From the NCBI RefSeq assembly GCF_001053185.1, contig NZ_CSTD01000001.1:1172333-1236332 (forward strand): a stretch of DNA of 64,000 nucleotides. The letters are read 5' to 3'. The position numbers were made by a program, and so were the translations under genes. The first letter of the stretch is position 1. Every line of letters starts with the position of its first letter. This stretch comes from Mycobacterium bohemicum DSM 44277 (GTDB taxonomy: Bacteria; Actinomycetota; Actinomycetes; Mycobacteriales; Mycobacteriaceae). Below the pieces are notes generated by a model, which worked only from the letters and a program-made list of their open reading frames with translations, had not been told where the DNA came from and did not search any database. Positions 25,813 to 35,813 of this stretch are shown here, piece after piece.

Positions 25813-27288
25813 ATGAACGTCGTCGACTTATCGCGCTGGCAGTTCGGTATCACCACCGTCTACCACTTCCTGTTCGTGCCGCTCACCATCGGTTTGGCCC
25901 CCCTGCTGGCCATCATGCAGACGGTGTGGGTGGCGACGGGCAACGTCGCCTGGTATCGGCTGACGAAGTTCTTCGGCAAGTTGTTCCTGATCAACTTCGC
26001 GATCGGCGTGGCCACCGGCATCGTGCAGGAGTTTCAGTTCGGGATGAACTGGAGCGAGTACTCCCGGTTCGTCGGCGACATCTTCGGCGCGCCGCTGGCC
26101 ATGGAGGGGCTCTTCGCGTTCTTCTTCGAATCCACCTTCATCGGACTGTGGATCTTCGGCTGGGGCCGGCTGCCGAAGTTGGTCCACCTGGCCTGCATCT
26201 GGATCGTCGCGCTCGGGGTCAACGCCTCGGCGTTCTTCATCATCGTGGCCAACTCGTTCATGCAGCACCCGGTGGGTGCCCACTACAACCCGGTGACGCA
26301 TCGCGCAGAGTTGGACAGCATCGGCGCCTTGCTATCCAATAACACCGCGCGGTGGGCGTTTTCGCATACGGTGGCCGGCTCGCTGCTGACCGCCGGAACG
26401 TTCGTCGCGGCGGTCAGCGCGTGGTGGCTGGTGCGGGCCCGCACCAAGGCGGCGGAATCGACGCCCGCGGCGGAATCGGACGCGCGCACGATGTTTCGGC
26501 CGGCGGCCATTCTGGGATGTTGGGTGGTGCTGGTCGCCACCGCCGGATTGTTCTTCACCGGTGACCGCCAGGGCAAGCTGATGTTCGTTCAGCAGCCGAT
26601 GAAGATGGCGTCGGCGGAAACCTTGTGCGACACCCAGACCGATCCGAACTTCTCCATCCTTACCGTCGGCCGGCACAACAACTGTGACGGTGTCAACGGC
26701 GTCATCGAGGTGCCCTACGTGCTGCCCTATCTCGCCCAAGGCCGCACCAGCGACGTCACGTTGCAGGGCGTGCGCAACCTGCAGCGGGACTACGAACAGC
26801 GCTTCGGACCAAACGACTACCGGCCCAACCTCTTCGTCACCTATTGGTCGTTCCGCGCGATGATCGGCTTTTTGGCCATCCCCGTCCTGTTTGCGCTGGC
26901 GACGCTGTGGTTCACCCGCGGCGACCGCATTCCCAACCAGCGCTGGTTCTCCTGGCTGGCATTGCTGACGATCCCCACGCCGTTCCTGGCCAACATCTCG
27001 GGGTGGGTCTTCACCGAGATGGGCCGTCAGCCCTGGATCGTTGCGCCCAATCCCACGGGCGACCAACAGGTCCGGTTCACGGTCCACCAGGCCGTGTCCG
27101 ACCACGCGCCCGCGATGGTGGTCACCTCGCTGGTGACGTTCACCGTCCTCTACGCGGCCCTGGCCGTCATCTGGTTCTGGCTGCAAAGGCGCTACATCAC
27201 CGAGGGGCCGCAGGAACACGACGCCGAACCGGCGCCGCCCAAGGCGCCCTCGGATGACGAAGTGGCCCCGCTCTCATTCGCCTATTGA
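25813..27288 (+). CDS. cydA: Cytochrome bd ubiquinol oxidase subunit I
   Basis: 491 aa from ATG 25813 with GAGGGGG upstream. CydA carries haems b558, b595 and d and reduces O2 with electrons from menaquinol. N-terminal RWQFGITTVYHFLFVPLTIG contains the conserved haem-ligand His. The second helices hold GIVQEFQFGMNWSEYSRFVG and NSFMQHPVG, and the C-terminal part has the GRQPW signature (FTEMGRQPWIV). The Q loop is short, as in other actinobacteria. First gene of cydABDC, which supports respiration at low oxygen or when the bcc-aa3 oxidase is blocked. Confidence 0.97.
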   Translation: MNVVDLSRWQFGITTVYHFLFVPLTIGLAPLLAIMQTVWVATGNVAWYRLTKFFGKLFLINFAIGVATGIVQEFQFGMNWSEYSRFVGDIFGAPLAMEGLFAFFFESTFIGLWIFGWGRLPKLVHLACIWIVALGVNASAFFIIVANSFMQHPVGAHYNPVTHRAELDSIGALLSNNTARWAFSHTVAGSLLTAGTFVAAVSAWWLVRARTKAAESTPAAESDARTMFRPAAILGCWVVLVATAGLFFTGDRQGKLMFVQQPMKMASAETLCDTQTDPNFSILTVGRHNNCDGVNGVIEVPYVLPYLAQGRTSDVTLQGVRNLQRDYEQRFGPNDYRPNLFVTYWSFRAMIGFLAIPVLFALATLWFTRGDRIPNQRWFSWLALLTIPTPFLANISGWVFTEMGRQPWIVAPNPTGDQQVRFTVHQAVSDHAPAMVVTSLVTFTVLYAALAVIWFWLQRRYITEGPQEHDAEPAPPKAPSDDEVAPLSFAY

Positions 27289-27334
27289 GTTGCTCAGCAA
27301 GGCCTTTCGACCAGCAACGGGAAGGATCTGACCG

Positions 27335-28375
27335 ATGCAACTGCAGCAATTGTGGTTCGGCGTCATCGGAATGCTGTTCCTCGGCTTCTTCGTCCTGGAG
27401 GGATTCGACTTCGGCGTAGGCATGCTGATGGAACCCCTGGCGCGCGTCGGCGCCGGCGAACCGGAACCGCAGCGCCGCACGGCCCTCAACACCATCGGGC
27501 CGGTCTGGGACGGCAACGAGGTGTGGCTCATCGTCGGCGGCGCGGCGATGTTCGCCGCGTTCCCCGGCTGGTACGCCGCGGTGTTCTCCACCCTTTACCT
27601 GCCGCTGCTGGCCATCCTCGTCGGCATGATCCTGCGCGCCGTCGCGATCGAATGGCGCGGCAAGGTCGACGACACGAAATGGCGCGGCTGGGCCGATTTC
27701 GGCATAGCGGCCGGGTCCTGGCTGCCCGCGGTGCTGTGGGGTGTGGCGTTCGCGATTCTGGTCCGTGGGCTGCCGGTGGACGCCGACGGCCACATTCACC
27801 TGTCGATCACCGACGTGCTCAACGCCTACACGTTGCTGGGCGGTCTGGCCACCGCCGGGCTCTTCTTGCTCTACGGCGCGGTGTTCATCTCGCTGAAGAC
27901 CTCCGGCACCATCCGCGACGACGCCCACCGGCTCGCGGTGCGGCTGACGCTTCCGGTGACCGCTCTGGTTGCCGGGTTCGGGCTCTGGACGCAACTGGCC
28001 TACGGCAAAAATTGGACCTGGCTGGTGCTGGCCGCGGCGGTGGTCGCCCAACTGGCGGCGGTGCTGTTGGTGTGGCGTCGCGGGTCCGACGGCTGGGCAT
28101 TCGCCTGCACCGCCGTGGTGGTGGCGGCCGTCGTGATCCTGCTGTTCGGTTGCCTGTACCCCAACCTGGTGCCCTCGACGCTGAACAAGCAATGGAATGT
28201 GACGATCTACAACGCCTCGTCGACCCCCTACACCCTCAAGGTCATGACCTGGGTGACGGTGATCATGGCTCCGCTGACGGTGGTGTACCAGGCGTGGACG
28301 TATTGGGTTTTCCGGCAACGGCTTTCGGCCGAGCGGATACCGGCATCCATCGGCCTGGCCAGGCGTCCGTCCTGA
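27335..28375 (+). CDS. cydB: Cytochrome bd ubiquinol oxidase subunit II
   Basis: 346 aa from ATG 27335 (MQLQQLWFGVIGMLFLGFF), 46 bases after cydA; length equals Rv1622c. Eight to nine membrane helices with conserved FVLEGFDFGVGML and GPVWDGNEVWLIVGGAAMFA. It forms the oxidase with CydA. Its stop (28373-28375) overlaps the probable start of cydD. Confidence 0.97.
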   Translation: MQLQQLWFGVIGMLFLGFFVLEGFDFGVGMLMEPLARVGAGEPEPQRRTALNTIGPVWDGNEVWLIVGGAAMFAAFPGWYAAVFSTLYLPLLAILVGMILRAVAIEWRGKVDDTKWRGWADFGIAAGSWLPAVLWGVAFAILVRGLPVDADGHIHLSITDVLNAYTLLGGLATAGLFLLYGAVFISLKTSGTIRDDAHRLAVRLTLPVTALVAGFGLWTQLAYGKNWTWLVLAAAVVAQLAAVLLVWRRGSDGWAFACTAVVVAAVVILLFGCLYPNLVPSTLNKQWNVTIYNASSTPYTLKVMTWVTVIMAPLTVVYQAWTYWVFRQRLSAERIPASIGLARRPS

Positions 28376-30060
28376 GCGCAACCGACTCGCGGGCGGCCGC
28401 GAAGGCCCGGGGCCCCGTCGATCCGAGATTGTGGCGGGCCTCGACGCCGTTGCGCCGCTACCTGCTCGCCTCGGTGGGTTGCGGGGTGGTGATCTCCGGC
28501 TGCACCATCGGCTCGGCGATCGTGCTGGCGCGCATCGTCGCGCACGTGGTCGCCGACCCGGCTGCGGCCGGCCGCCATGTCTGGCCCGCTCCCCTGTCGA
28601 TCCTGTTGGCGCTGTGGCTCGTTCGCACGCTCACGCACTGGCTTCAGGCGCGCCTGGGACAACGGGGTGCCAGCGCCGTGATCGCCGACCTGGCCGGCCA
28701 GGTGCTGACCGCGGTGACCGCGCGGCAGCCGCGTGAACAGGCGGCGCAGCGCGATGCCGCCGCGGTCCTGGTCACCCGCGGCCTCGACGGGCTGCGTCCG
28801 TACTTCGCCGGTTACCTGCCCACCCTGCTGCTCGCCGCGATCCTGACCCCGGCCACCGTCGCCGTCATCGCGGTCTATGACCTGAAATCGACCCTGATCG
28901 TGCTGATCACCCTTCCGCTCATTCCCGTCTTCATGGTGCTCATCGGGCTGGCGACGGCCGAACGATCGGCCACGGCGCTGACGGCGATGACGACCCTGCA
29001 GGCACGGCTGCTCGATCTGATCGCCGGCATTCCCACGCTGCGGGCGCTGGGGCGTACCCGGGGTCCCGAGCTTCGCATCGCCGAACTGGCCGCCGCCCAT
29101 CGACGTTCGGCGATGGCGACGCTGCGGATCGCGTTCCTGTCGGCCTTGGTCCTGGAACTCCTGGCCACCCTGGGCGTCGCGCTCATCGCGGTCAGCATCG
29201 GCCTTCGCCTGGTGTTCGGCGAGATGACCCTGGCCACCGGCCTGACGGTCCTGCTGCTGGCACCCGATGTCTATTGGCCGCTGCGCCGCATCGGCGTGGA
29301 ATTCCATGCCGCTCAGGACGGCCGGACCGCGGCGGACAGTGCATTCGCACTCATCGGCCCCGCCCCGGCGGCCGAGCCCCCGCGCCGGACCGTGGCGGCG
29401 CGCGGTGCGCAGATCCGGCTCGAGCGGCTCAGCGTGAGCGGTCGCGACGGTCACGCCCCGCGCCACCTGAGCGCGGTCATCGAACCCGGGTCGGTGACGG
29501 TGCTGACCGGGCCGAACGGCGCCGGAAAAAGCACGACGCTGCAGGTGATCGCCGGCGTCACCACCCCGTCGTCGGGCCGGGTCAGCGTGGCCGGGGTCGA
29601 CGTCACCGAACTCGACCCCAACGCGTGGTGGTCCCAGCTGGCCTGGCTGCCCCAGCGGCCCGCGCTCGTCGCCGGCACGGTCGGTGACAACCTGAGGCTG
29701 TTCGGGAATCTCGCGGACGTCGAAACGGCTTGCCGCGCCGCCGGTTTCGATGCCGTCCTGGCAGAGCTGCCCGACGGCATGGATACGACGCTGGGTCGCG
29801 ACGGCGTCGGACTGTCGCTGGGCCAGCGCCAGCGCCTGGGTCTTACCCGCGTTCTCGGATCGACGGCGGCGGTGCTGCTCCTCGACGAGCCCACCGCGCA
29901 CCTCGACGCCCGCACCGAAGAACGGGTGTTGCGGGCCATCGTCGAGCGCGCACGCGCCGGCGCGACGGTGGTGGTCGTCGGCCACCGCGAGCCCTTGGTC
30001 GCGATCGGTGACCGCGTCGTGGAGGTAGCGGCGGCCGGGGTGCGTTATGCCTCGGCCTGA
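28372..30060 (+). CDS. cydD: ABC transporter CydD (cytochrome bd assembly, thiol export)
   Basis: 562 aa if read from CTG 28372, which overlaps the cydB stop (CTGA). The family's N-terminus (PVDPRLWRASTPLRR) lies upstream of the first accepted start, TTG 28429, so a start at or before 28372 is favoured; no ATG or GTG lies between the two. Six-helix ABC domain, then ATPase: Walker A GPNGAGKS, signature LSLGQRQRLG, Walker B VLLLDEPTAHLD. CydDC exports glutathione or cysteine in E. coli and is needed to assemble cytochrome bd; mycobacteria lack glutathione, so another thiol or a haem role is likely. Confidence 0.93.
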   Translation: MSATDSRAAAKARGPVDPRLWRASTPLRRYLLASVGCGVVISGCTIGSAIVLARIVAHVVADPAAAGRHVWPAPLSILLALWLVRTLTHWLQARLGQRGASAVIADLAGQVLTAVTARQPREQAAQRDAAAVLVTRGLDGLRPYFAGYLPTLLLAAILTPATVAVIAVYDLKSTLIVLITLPLIPVFMVLIGLATAERSATALTAMTTLQARLLDLIAGIPTLRALGRTRGPELRIAELAAAHRRSAMATLRIAFLSALVLELLATLGVALIAVSIGLRLVFGEMTLATGLTVLLLAPDVYWPLRRIGVEFHAAQDGRTAADSAFALIGPAPAAEPPRRTVAARGAQIRLERLSVSGRDGHAPRHLSAVIEPGSVTVLTGPNGAGKSTTLQVIAGVTTPSSGRVSVAGVDVTELDPNAWWSQLAWLPQRPALVAGTVGDNLRLFGNLADVETACRAAGFDAVLAELPDGMDTTLGRDGVGLSLGQRQRLGLTRVLGSTAAVLLLDEPTAHLDARTEERVLRAIVERARAGATVVVVGHREPLVAIGDRVVEVAAAGVRYASA

Positions 30061-31750
30061 CCCGCCCGCGCCAGCGGCGATCGCAAGCGCGGCGGAGCCG
30101 GGCGCGGCGGGTCGCCGCGAAACAACCGAAGCGATCGCAAGCCTGCTGCGCCCCCGGCTGCCCCGGTTACTCGCCGCCATCGCGCTGGGTGTGCTGTCGC
30201 TGGGCAGCGCACTGGCACTGGCCGGCGTGTCCGCCTGGCTGATCACCCGTGCCTGGCAGATGCCGCCGGTCCTCGACCTGTCGATCGCCGCCGTCGCCGT
30301 GCGCGCCTTCGCGATCTCCCGTGGGGTGCTGCACTACTGCGAACGACTGGCCACGCACGACACCGCCTTGCGGGCGGCCGGCACCGCCCGGGCGCAGATC
30401 TATCAGCGACTGGCCCAGGGGCCGGCGGCGGCCGCCGTCCGCCTGCGCAGCGGCGAACTGGTGGCGCGGGTCGGCGCCGACGTGGACGAGCTGGCCAACG
30501 TGCTGGTGCGCGCAGTGGTGCCGATCGGCGTCGCGGTGGTGCTGGGTGTGGCGGCGACCGCCGTCGTCGGGGCCATCTCGGTGTCGGCCGGGCTGGTCCT
30601 GGCGATCTGCCTGCTGATCGCCGGCTTCGTCGCGCCCCGGCTTGCCGCCAAGGCCGCCGCGTCACAGGAAGAGGTGGCGCGGCAATACCATTCGCGGCGC
30701 GATACCGCGGCGATGACCGCGCTCGAACACGGCCCAGAACTGCGGGTCGCCGGCGTCCTGACCGGCGTTATCGCTGAAGCCCAGCGCCGCCAACGCGATT
30801 GGGGCGTGGCCCTGGACGCGGCCGCCAGGCCGGCCGCCCTGGCCGAGGCGGTGCCCACGGCGGCGATCGGCGCCAGCGTGATCGGCGCGGTTCTGTCGGC
30901 GGTTGCGCTGGCACCGACGGCCGCACCGACCACGCTGGCCGTGTTGATGTTGTTGCCGCTGTCGGCATTCGAGGCGATGACGCCCCTACCGGGCGCGGCC
31001 GTCCAGTTGACGCGGTCGCGGATCGCCGCGCGCCGACTCCTCGACCTGGCCCCTCCCCGCGGCGCGATCGATGCCAGGCTTACGGCCTCGTCGCCGTTGG
31101 GGCGCACGCTCGTACTGTCCGCGGACGTCCGATCGGGCCACGCGGGCGCGGCGCGATCAACCCGGGTGGCGCTCGATGTGGCGCCGGGGGCAAGGCTGGC
31201 GATCACCGGCCCGAGCGGCTCGGGAAAGACGACGCTGCTGATGACGCTCGCCGGCTTGCTGCCTCCGCTCGACGGTCAGGTGCTGCTCGACGGCACCGAC
31301 CTCCGTCGGCTCGGTGAAGACGAACAACGACGCGCCATCGGCTTTTTCGCCGAGGACGCGCACGTCTTCGCCACCACCGTGCGCGACAACTTGCTCGTGG
31401 CCCGCGGGGACTGCCGCGACGACGAGCTCACCGGCGCGCTGCAGGCCGTCGGGCTGGCCGCGTGGGCCGCCGCCCTGCCGGAGGGGCTGTCGACCGTGCT
31501 GACCGGTGGCGCGCACGCCCTTTCCGCGGGGCAGCGCCGACGGTTGATGTTGGCCCGCGCCGTGCTCTGCCCCGCGCGGATCGTGCTCCTCGACGAGCCC
31601 ACCGAACATCTCGACGCGGCCGACGCCGAGTGGGTCCTGCGCCAACTGCTGGGCCCGGATTCGCGCCTCATGTCCGCGGACCGGACGGTGGTTGTCGCAA
31701 CTCATCACTTGCCCGACGGAATTGGCTGCCGGCAGCTGAGCATCGAATGA
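30047..31750 (+). CDS. cydC: ABC transporter CydC (partner of CydD)
   Basis: 567 aa from ATG 30047, 14 bases inside the end of cydD, so the two are co-translated. Membrane domain with six helices (LGVLSLGSALALAGVSAWLI, LAICLLIAGFVA, GASVIGAVLSAVALAP) and an ATPase with Walker A GPSGSGKTT, signature LSAGQRRRLM and Walker B IVLLDEPTEHLD. It forms the heterodimer CydDC required for functional cytochrome bd. Last gene of the operon; the next gene is convergent 63 bases on. Confidence 0.93.
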   Translation: MPRPDPPAPAAIASAAEPGAAGRRETTEAIASLLRPRLPRLLAAIALGVLSLGSALALAGVSAWLITRAWQMPPVLDLSIAAVAVRAFAISRGVLHYCERLATHDTALRAAGTARAQIYQRLAQGPAAAAVRLRSGELVARVGADVDELANVLVRAVVPIGVAVVLGVAATAVVGAISVSAGLVLAICLLIAGFVAPRLAAKAAASQEEVARQYHSRRDTAAMTALEHGPELRVAGVLTGVIAEAQRRQRDWGVALDAAARPAALAEAVPTAAIGASVIGAVLSAVALAPTAAPTTLAVLMLLPLSAFEAMTPLPGAAVQLTRSRIAARRLLDLAPPRGAIDARLTASSPLGRTLVLSADVRSGHAGAARSTRVALDVAPGARLAITGPSGSGKTTLLMTLAGLLPPLDGQVLLDGTDLRRLGEDEQRRAIGFFAEDAHVFATTVRDNLLVARGDCRDDELTGALQAVGLAAWAAALPEGLSTVLTGGAHALSAGQRRRLMLARAVLCPARIVLLDEPTEHLDAADAEWVLRQLLGPDSRLMSADRTVVVATHHLPDGIGCRQLSIE

Positions 31751-31813
31751 ACACCCGGCGGTGCGCTTCCGGCGTCCAGCACTGCGGCGCCGACCGTGCC
31801 CCGCGCTGGAAGT

Positions 31814-33211
31814 CTAAAGGTGCCGCCGTCGCGGCATGAATTCCAGCGACAACAACACGAAGGCCAAGAAGACCACCTGGGTCATCGAGACCAGCGCGTA
31901 GCGGCGGGCGTCCAGCGCCCGGAACTTGCGCACGTAGCGATACAGCGACTCGAGCGCGATCAGCGGGTCCAGGACGTGAATCAGTCGGTAGCAGACGCGC
32001 TGGGCCCGATTGCGATTCTTCTCGTCGAAGATTTCGGGGAACGCCGCGAATGCAAGTGAAAGTCGCTGTGCACCAGCCTGTTTGCCGGCCATGATCATGT
32101 CGACGCTGAGACGTTCATCGATGCCGTTGGGCGCCCCGCGCCGGCGCCACGGCACGTCGAGGGTGATGTCGCTGCCGTTGCCCGCGGTCGCGTAGCGGTG
32201 GAAGCCCTGCACCTTCCCCGAAGCGTCCCGGGCCATGATCAGCCGGATGCCGGGGAACCGGCCTTCCAGCACGCCATCGAGGTTCATGTGAAACCCACGC
32301 TCGGTGTGTGCGCCCTTGGTGGACTCCCGCACCACTTCGGTCAGCTCAGCCAGGCGCCGGTCGCCGAGTTGCTGTTCGTCGACGATCTCTGTGGTGATGC
32401 CGCAGTTGTGCGTGCGCTTCACCGCCTGGCGCAGGTTGCGGAACTTGCGGCCCGCCATATCGAAGTTCGGTATGTCGACGACGACGTCGCGGCCGATCGG
32501 GATCGCGCGCAGCCTCTGCCCGACCACCGTCGGGTCCTGCCACAACGGCAGCCGCTTCTCGCTGCAGCCCACCACCGTGATGCGCCAGCCGTGGGCGTGA
32601 CACATCGCGGCGAAGCCGGCGACCAGCTCGCGGAACCTCTCCTCGGCACCGATCGGGTCCCCGCTCACCGCGGCGAACCCCAGCCGCGTCCGGTATGCGA
32701 GCGCGGCCCTCCCGTCGGCGGTGAAGTGATAACACTTGCCCGTCTGCATCGCGAACGGCGCCAGCGGGTCGTCGCTGGTGCCGTTGATCAACGCCCACAC
32801 CCGGGGCAGGTCCCCGGGCCGCTGGCGCGACGACGTCGCCCACACGAGCACCGACCCGGAGCTGACGATCAGCAGGTCACCGAGCAGATCGAACGACAGC
32901 ACACCGGCCCCCAGGCCCGCCAGCACGAAGAGGGCGGCGGCGGCCGCGTGCGCGGCCGTCACCGGACGCCCCAAAAATATCCCGCGGGCGATGAAGGCCG
33001 CGGCGCCGAGGATGGTCAGCGACCAGCTCAGCCGGTCGGTGTAGTGCCACGCCGGGTGCTGCTGGTGGCGAGCGAGGATGACGACGAGCCAGGCCACCGC
33101 GCACATGAGCGCCAGCGCGCCGACCCAGCGGGCCGCCGCCGAATCCGACGGCACGACAACCCGTTCGCGGCCGCGGTGCCCAACCGCGACGTCGGCCGGT
33201 GAACCACTCAC
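31814..33211 (-). CDS. DUF2156 membrane protein, lysyltransferase-like (Rv1619-like)
   Basis: 465 aa from GTG 33211, six bases after GGAGG. Three to four helices at ~28-125 precede a GNAT-fold DUF2156 domain (~140-400: YHFTADGRAALAYRTRLGF, FHRYATAGNGSDITLDVPWR). A last helix ~435-455 (LVSMTQVVFLAFVLLSLEF) is followed by a basic tail. The domain is that of MprF/LysX-type enzymes that load amino acids onto phospholipids, but no tRNA synthetase part is attached and the substrate is unknown. Confidence 0.85.
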   Translation of the reverse strand: MSGSPADVAVGHRGRERVVVPSDSAAARWVGALALMCAVAWLVVILARHQQHPAWHYTDRLSWSLTILGAAAFIARGIFLGRPVTAAHAAAAALFVLAGLGAGVLSFDLLGDLLIVSSGSVLVWATSSRQRPGDLPRVWALINGTSDDPLAPFAMQTGKCYHFTADGRAALAYRTRLGFAAVSGDPIGAEERFRELVAGFAAMCHAHGWRITVVGCSEKRLPLWQDPTVVGQRLRAIPIGRDVVVDIPNFDMAGRKFRNLRQAVKRTHNCGITTEIVDEQQLGDRRLAELTEVVRESTKGAHTERGFHMNLDGVLEGRFPGIRLIMARDASGKVQGFHRYATAGNGSDITLDVPWRRRGAPNGIDERLSVDMIMAGKQAGAQRLSLAFAAFPEIFDEKNRNRAQRVCYRLIHVLDPLIALESLYRYVRKFRALDARRYALVSMTQVVFLAFVLLSLEFMPRRRHL

Positions 33212-33367
33212 TCCTTGCCTCCCGATGCTGCTGACGATCCAGCTGGGCGGCTCGCGCCGCCACGTGCACCGAATACCCCGCTGATCACAATTTACGCCCG
33301 ATCGCGGCCGATCCGGGCCTAAATCGGGCCGCTACCCGCGCAGGTATCCGGCACCCGTCTGCCGGCT

Positions 33368-34282
33368 TTATCGGGGAGAAGACGGAAAGTATTTCACGAC
33401 GCCCTCCTGAACCACCGTGGCGAGGATTTTCCCGGAGGAGTCGAAGAAGTGACCGGTCCCCAGCCCGCGCGATTCGGCGGCCACCGGCGACGACGTCGAA
33501 TACAGCACCCAGTCGTTGAAGTCGACCTGCCGGTGGAACCAGATGGATTGGTTGGAGGACGCGGCGAAGATGCGGTCGAAGCCCCAGGACAGCCCATGCG
33601 TGGTGACGATCGAATCCAGCACCGTGGTGTCCGACGAGTACACCATGGCCGCGGTGTGCAACACGGGGTCGTCGGGCAGCGTGCCGAGGGCTTTCATCCA
33701 GACCCGGTTGTGCGGGAGCCGCTGGCCCTTCTTGCGCATGATCCAGGCCGGGTCGTTGGTGTAGCGCCACTCGATGGGGTGCAGCGCGTTGACGAAGTGC
33801 GGGACGATCTGCTCGTAGCCGCGCAGCAGTTCCCGGAGCCCCGGCCGGGCGTGCGGCTGGTCTACCTGCGGCGGCTCGACGCCGTGCTCGAGCCCCGGGC
33901 CGGCGGACATGAACGAGATCAGCGCCGAGGACAACAGCACACCGTCCTGCACGGCGTCCACGCGGCGATTGGCGAAGCTGCGCTCGTCGCGCAGCCGGGT
34001 CACGTGGAATTCGATGTCCCGCGACGTGTCGCCGCCGTTGATGTAGTGCACCGAGAGGGCGCTCGGCGGGAGTTCGGGCCGTTCCAGCGTCCTGGTGCCG
34101 GCCACGAACGACTGCGCCATGAGCTGGCCGCCATACGTCCGCAGCGGGTTCTTGGTGGGATGCGAACCGGTGAACAGGTCCTCGCCGACACGCGTGAGGT
34201 CGAGTATCTGCAGCAGCTCCTCGAAGTCGGAATGCGCACCTTCCTGCGCATTCGGCTCCTGAGACTCACAGCCGACCACCAC
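33368..34282 (-). CDS. tesB: Acyl-CoA thioesterase II
   Basis: 304 aa from GTG 34282; AAGGAG ends five bases upstream, which favours it over TTG 34300. Double hot-dog fold: first half RTYGGQLMAQSFVAGTRT and SVHYINGGDTSRDIEFHV, second half LDSIVTTHGLSWGFDRIFAAS, ending in RGLGTGHFFDSSG with the catalytic-region Asp/Ser. It hydrolyses acyl-CoA to free acid and CoA. Length matches M. tuberculosis TesB1 (~300 aa). Lies downstream of pykA on the same strand. Confidence 0.94.
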   Translation of the reverse strand: MVVGCESQEPNAQEGAHSDFEELLQILDLTRVGEDLFTGSHPTKNPLRTYGGQLMAQSFVAGTRTLERPELPPSALSVHYINGGDTSRDIEFHVTRLRDERSFANRRVDAVQDGVLLSSALISFMSAGPGLEHGVEPPQVDQPHARPGLRELLRGYEQIVPHFVNALHPIEWRYTNDPAWIMRKKGQRLPHNRVWMKALGTLPDDPVLHTAAMVYSSDTTVLDSIVTTHGLSWGFDRIFAASSNQSIWFHRQVDFNDWVLYSTSSPVAAESRGLGTGHFFDSSGKILATVVQEGVVKYFPSSPR

Positions 34283-34354
34283 GGGCTCTCCTTGGGTCAA
34301 TTGCCCGCCTCCTCCTCAAGCCGCTATGCGGCGTGGGTCGTCGCCGGGCTGTCG

Positions 34355-35773
34355 CTAGACGTCGTCCTCCCCGATCCGGTGCACGTGGATCAGGTTGGTC
34401 GACCCTACTGTGCCAGGTGGCGCTCCGGCGACGATGACCACCAGGTCACCGCGCTTGTACCGGCCGAGCTCCAGCAGCGACTTGTCGACCTGGCGGATCA
34501 TCCCGTCGGTGGAGGTCATCATCGGCACGATGAACGTCTCGGTCCCCCACGTCATGGCGAGCTGGCTGCGCACCTCGGGCCACGCGGTGAAGGCGAGCAG
34601 CGGCAGCGGGGTGTGCAGCCGGGCCAGTCGCTTGACGGTGTCTCCGGATTGGGTGAACGCGACAAGGGCCTTGGCGTCGAGTCGCTCGCCGATGTAGAGG
34701 ACGGCATACGAGATGACCCCGCGTTTGGTGCGGGGCACGTGCGCCAGCGGCGGGGCGGCGGTGGAGTTCTCCTCCACCGCGCAGACGATCCGCGACATGG
34801 TCCGGACGGCCGCCATCGGGTACTTGCCCACCGACGTCTCGCCGGAGAGCATCAGCGCGTCGGCGCCGTCGAGCACGGCGTTGGCGACGTCGGAGGCCTC
34901 CGCACGCGTCGGCCGCGAGTTCTCGATCATCGAGTCGAGCATCTGCGTCGCCACGATGACGGGTTTGGCATTCTCCCTTGCGATTTGGATTGCCCGCTTT
35001 TGCACCAGCGGGACCTCTTCCAGCGGCAGTTCCACGCCGAGGTCGCCGCGCGCCACCATGATGCCGTCGAACGCCAGCACGATCGCTTCCAGGTTGTCGA
35101 CCGCTTCGGGCTTCTCCAGCTTGGCGATCACCGGAACCCGCCGCCCGACCCGGTCCATCACCTCGTGGACGAGCTCGACGTCCGACGGGGAACGCACGAA
35201 CGACAGCGCCACCAGGTCGACACCGAGGTCGAGGGCGAAGGTGAGGTCCTCGATGTCCTTCTCCGACAGGGCGGGCGCGGACACGTTCACCCCCGGCAGC
35301 GAAATGCCCTTGTTGTTGCTGACCGGTCCGCCTTCGGTGACGCTGCACACGACGTCGTCGCCCTCGATGGCCTCGACGACGAGGCCGACCTTGCCGTCGT
35401 CGATCAGCAGGCGGTCACCGACCACGGCGTCGGTGGCCAACTTCTTGTAGGTGGTGGACACGCGGTCGTGGCTGCCTTCGCACTCGGCGACGGTGATGCG
35501 CACCGTTTCGCCGTCCGCCCAGTAGGTGGCCCCGGTGGCGAAACGCCCCAACCTGATCTTCGGGCCCTGCAAGTCGGCGAGCACGCCGACCGCGCGGCCG
35601 GTGCTGTCGGACGCGGCCCGCACTCGCTCGTAGGCGGCTTTGTGATCGGGATAGTCGCCATGGCTGAAGTTCATTCGGGCGACGTCCATTCCGGCCTCCA
35701 CCAGCGCCAGAATCAACTTGTCGCTGTTGGTTGCAGGGCCGAGGGTGCAGACGATCTTCCCGCGTCTACTCAC
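34355..35773 (-). CDS. pykA: Pyruvate kinase
   Basis: 472 aa from GTG 35773 (VSRRGKIVCTLGPATNS), the same length as M. tuberculosis PykA. The TIM barrel has MNFSHGDYPDH, LADLQGPKIRLG, KLEKPEAVDNL with the catalytic Lys, MVARGDLGVELP and SGETSVGKYP. The C-terminal allosteric domain begins ~350. It makes pyruvate and ATP from phosphoenolpyruvate. An open frame extends upstream to 36031 but is not coding. Confidence 0.97.
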   Translation of the reverse strand: MSRRGKIVCTLGPATNSDKLILALVEAGMDVARMNFSHGDYPDHKAAYERVRAASDSTGRAVGVLADLQGPKIRLGRFATGATYWADGETVRITVAECEGSHDRVSTTYKKLATDAVVGDRLLIDDGKVGLVVEAIEGDDVVCSVTEGGPVSNNKGISLPGVNVSAPALSEKDIEDLTFALDLGVDLVALSFVRSPSDVELVHEVMDRVGRRVPVIAKLEKPEAVDNLEAIVLAFDGIMVARGDLGVELPLEEVPLVQKRAIQIARENAKPVIVATQMLDSMIENSRPTRAEASDVANAVLDGADALMLSGETSVGKYPMAAVRTMSRIVCAVEENSTAAPPLAHVPRTKRGVISYAVLYIGERLDAKALVAFTQSGDTVKRLARLHTPLPLLAFTAWPEVRSQLAMTWGTETFIVPMMTSTDGMIRQVDKSLLELGRYKRGDLVVIVAGAPPGTVGSTNLIHVHRIGEDDV

Positions 35774-35813
35774 GGCGCCCCAGCATAGTCGCGCACGGCC
35801 ACCGCGGCCTCCG

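Noticed and set aside
33240..33367. Imperfect inverted repeat between the DUF2156 gene and tesB
   Set aside because: Short arms (GGCCGAT/ATCGGGCC) with a bulge, expected by chance in such GC-rich DNA.
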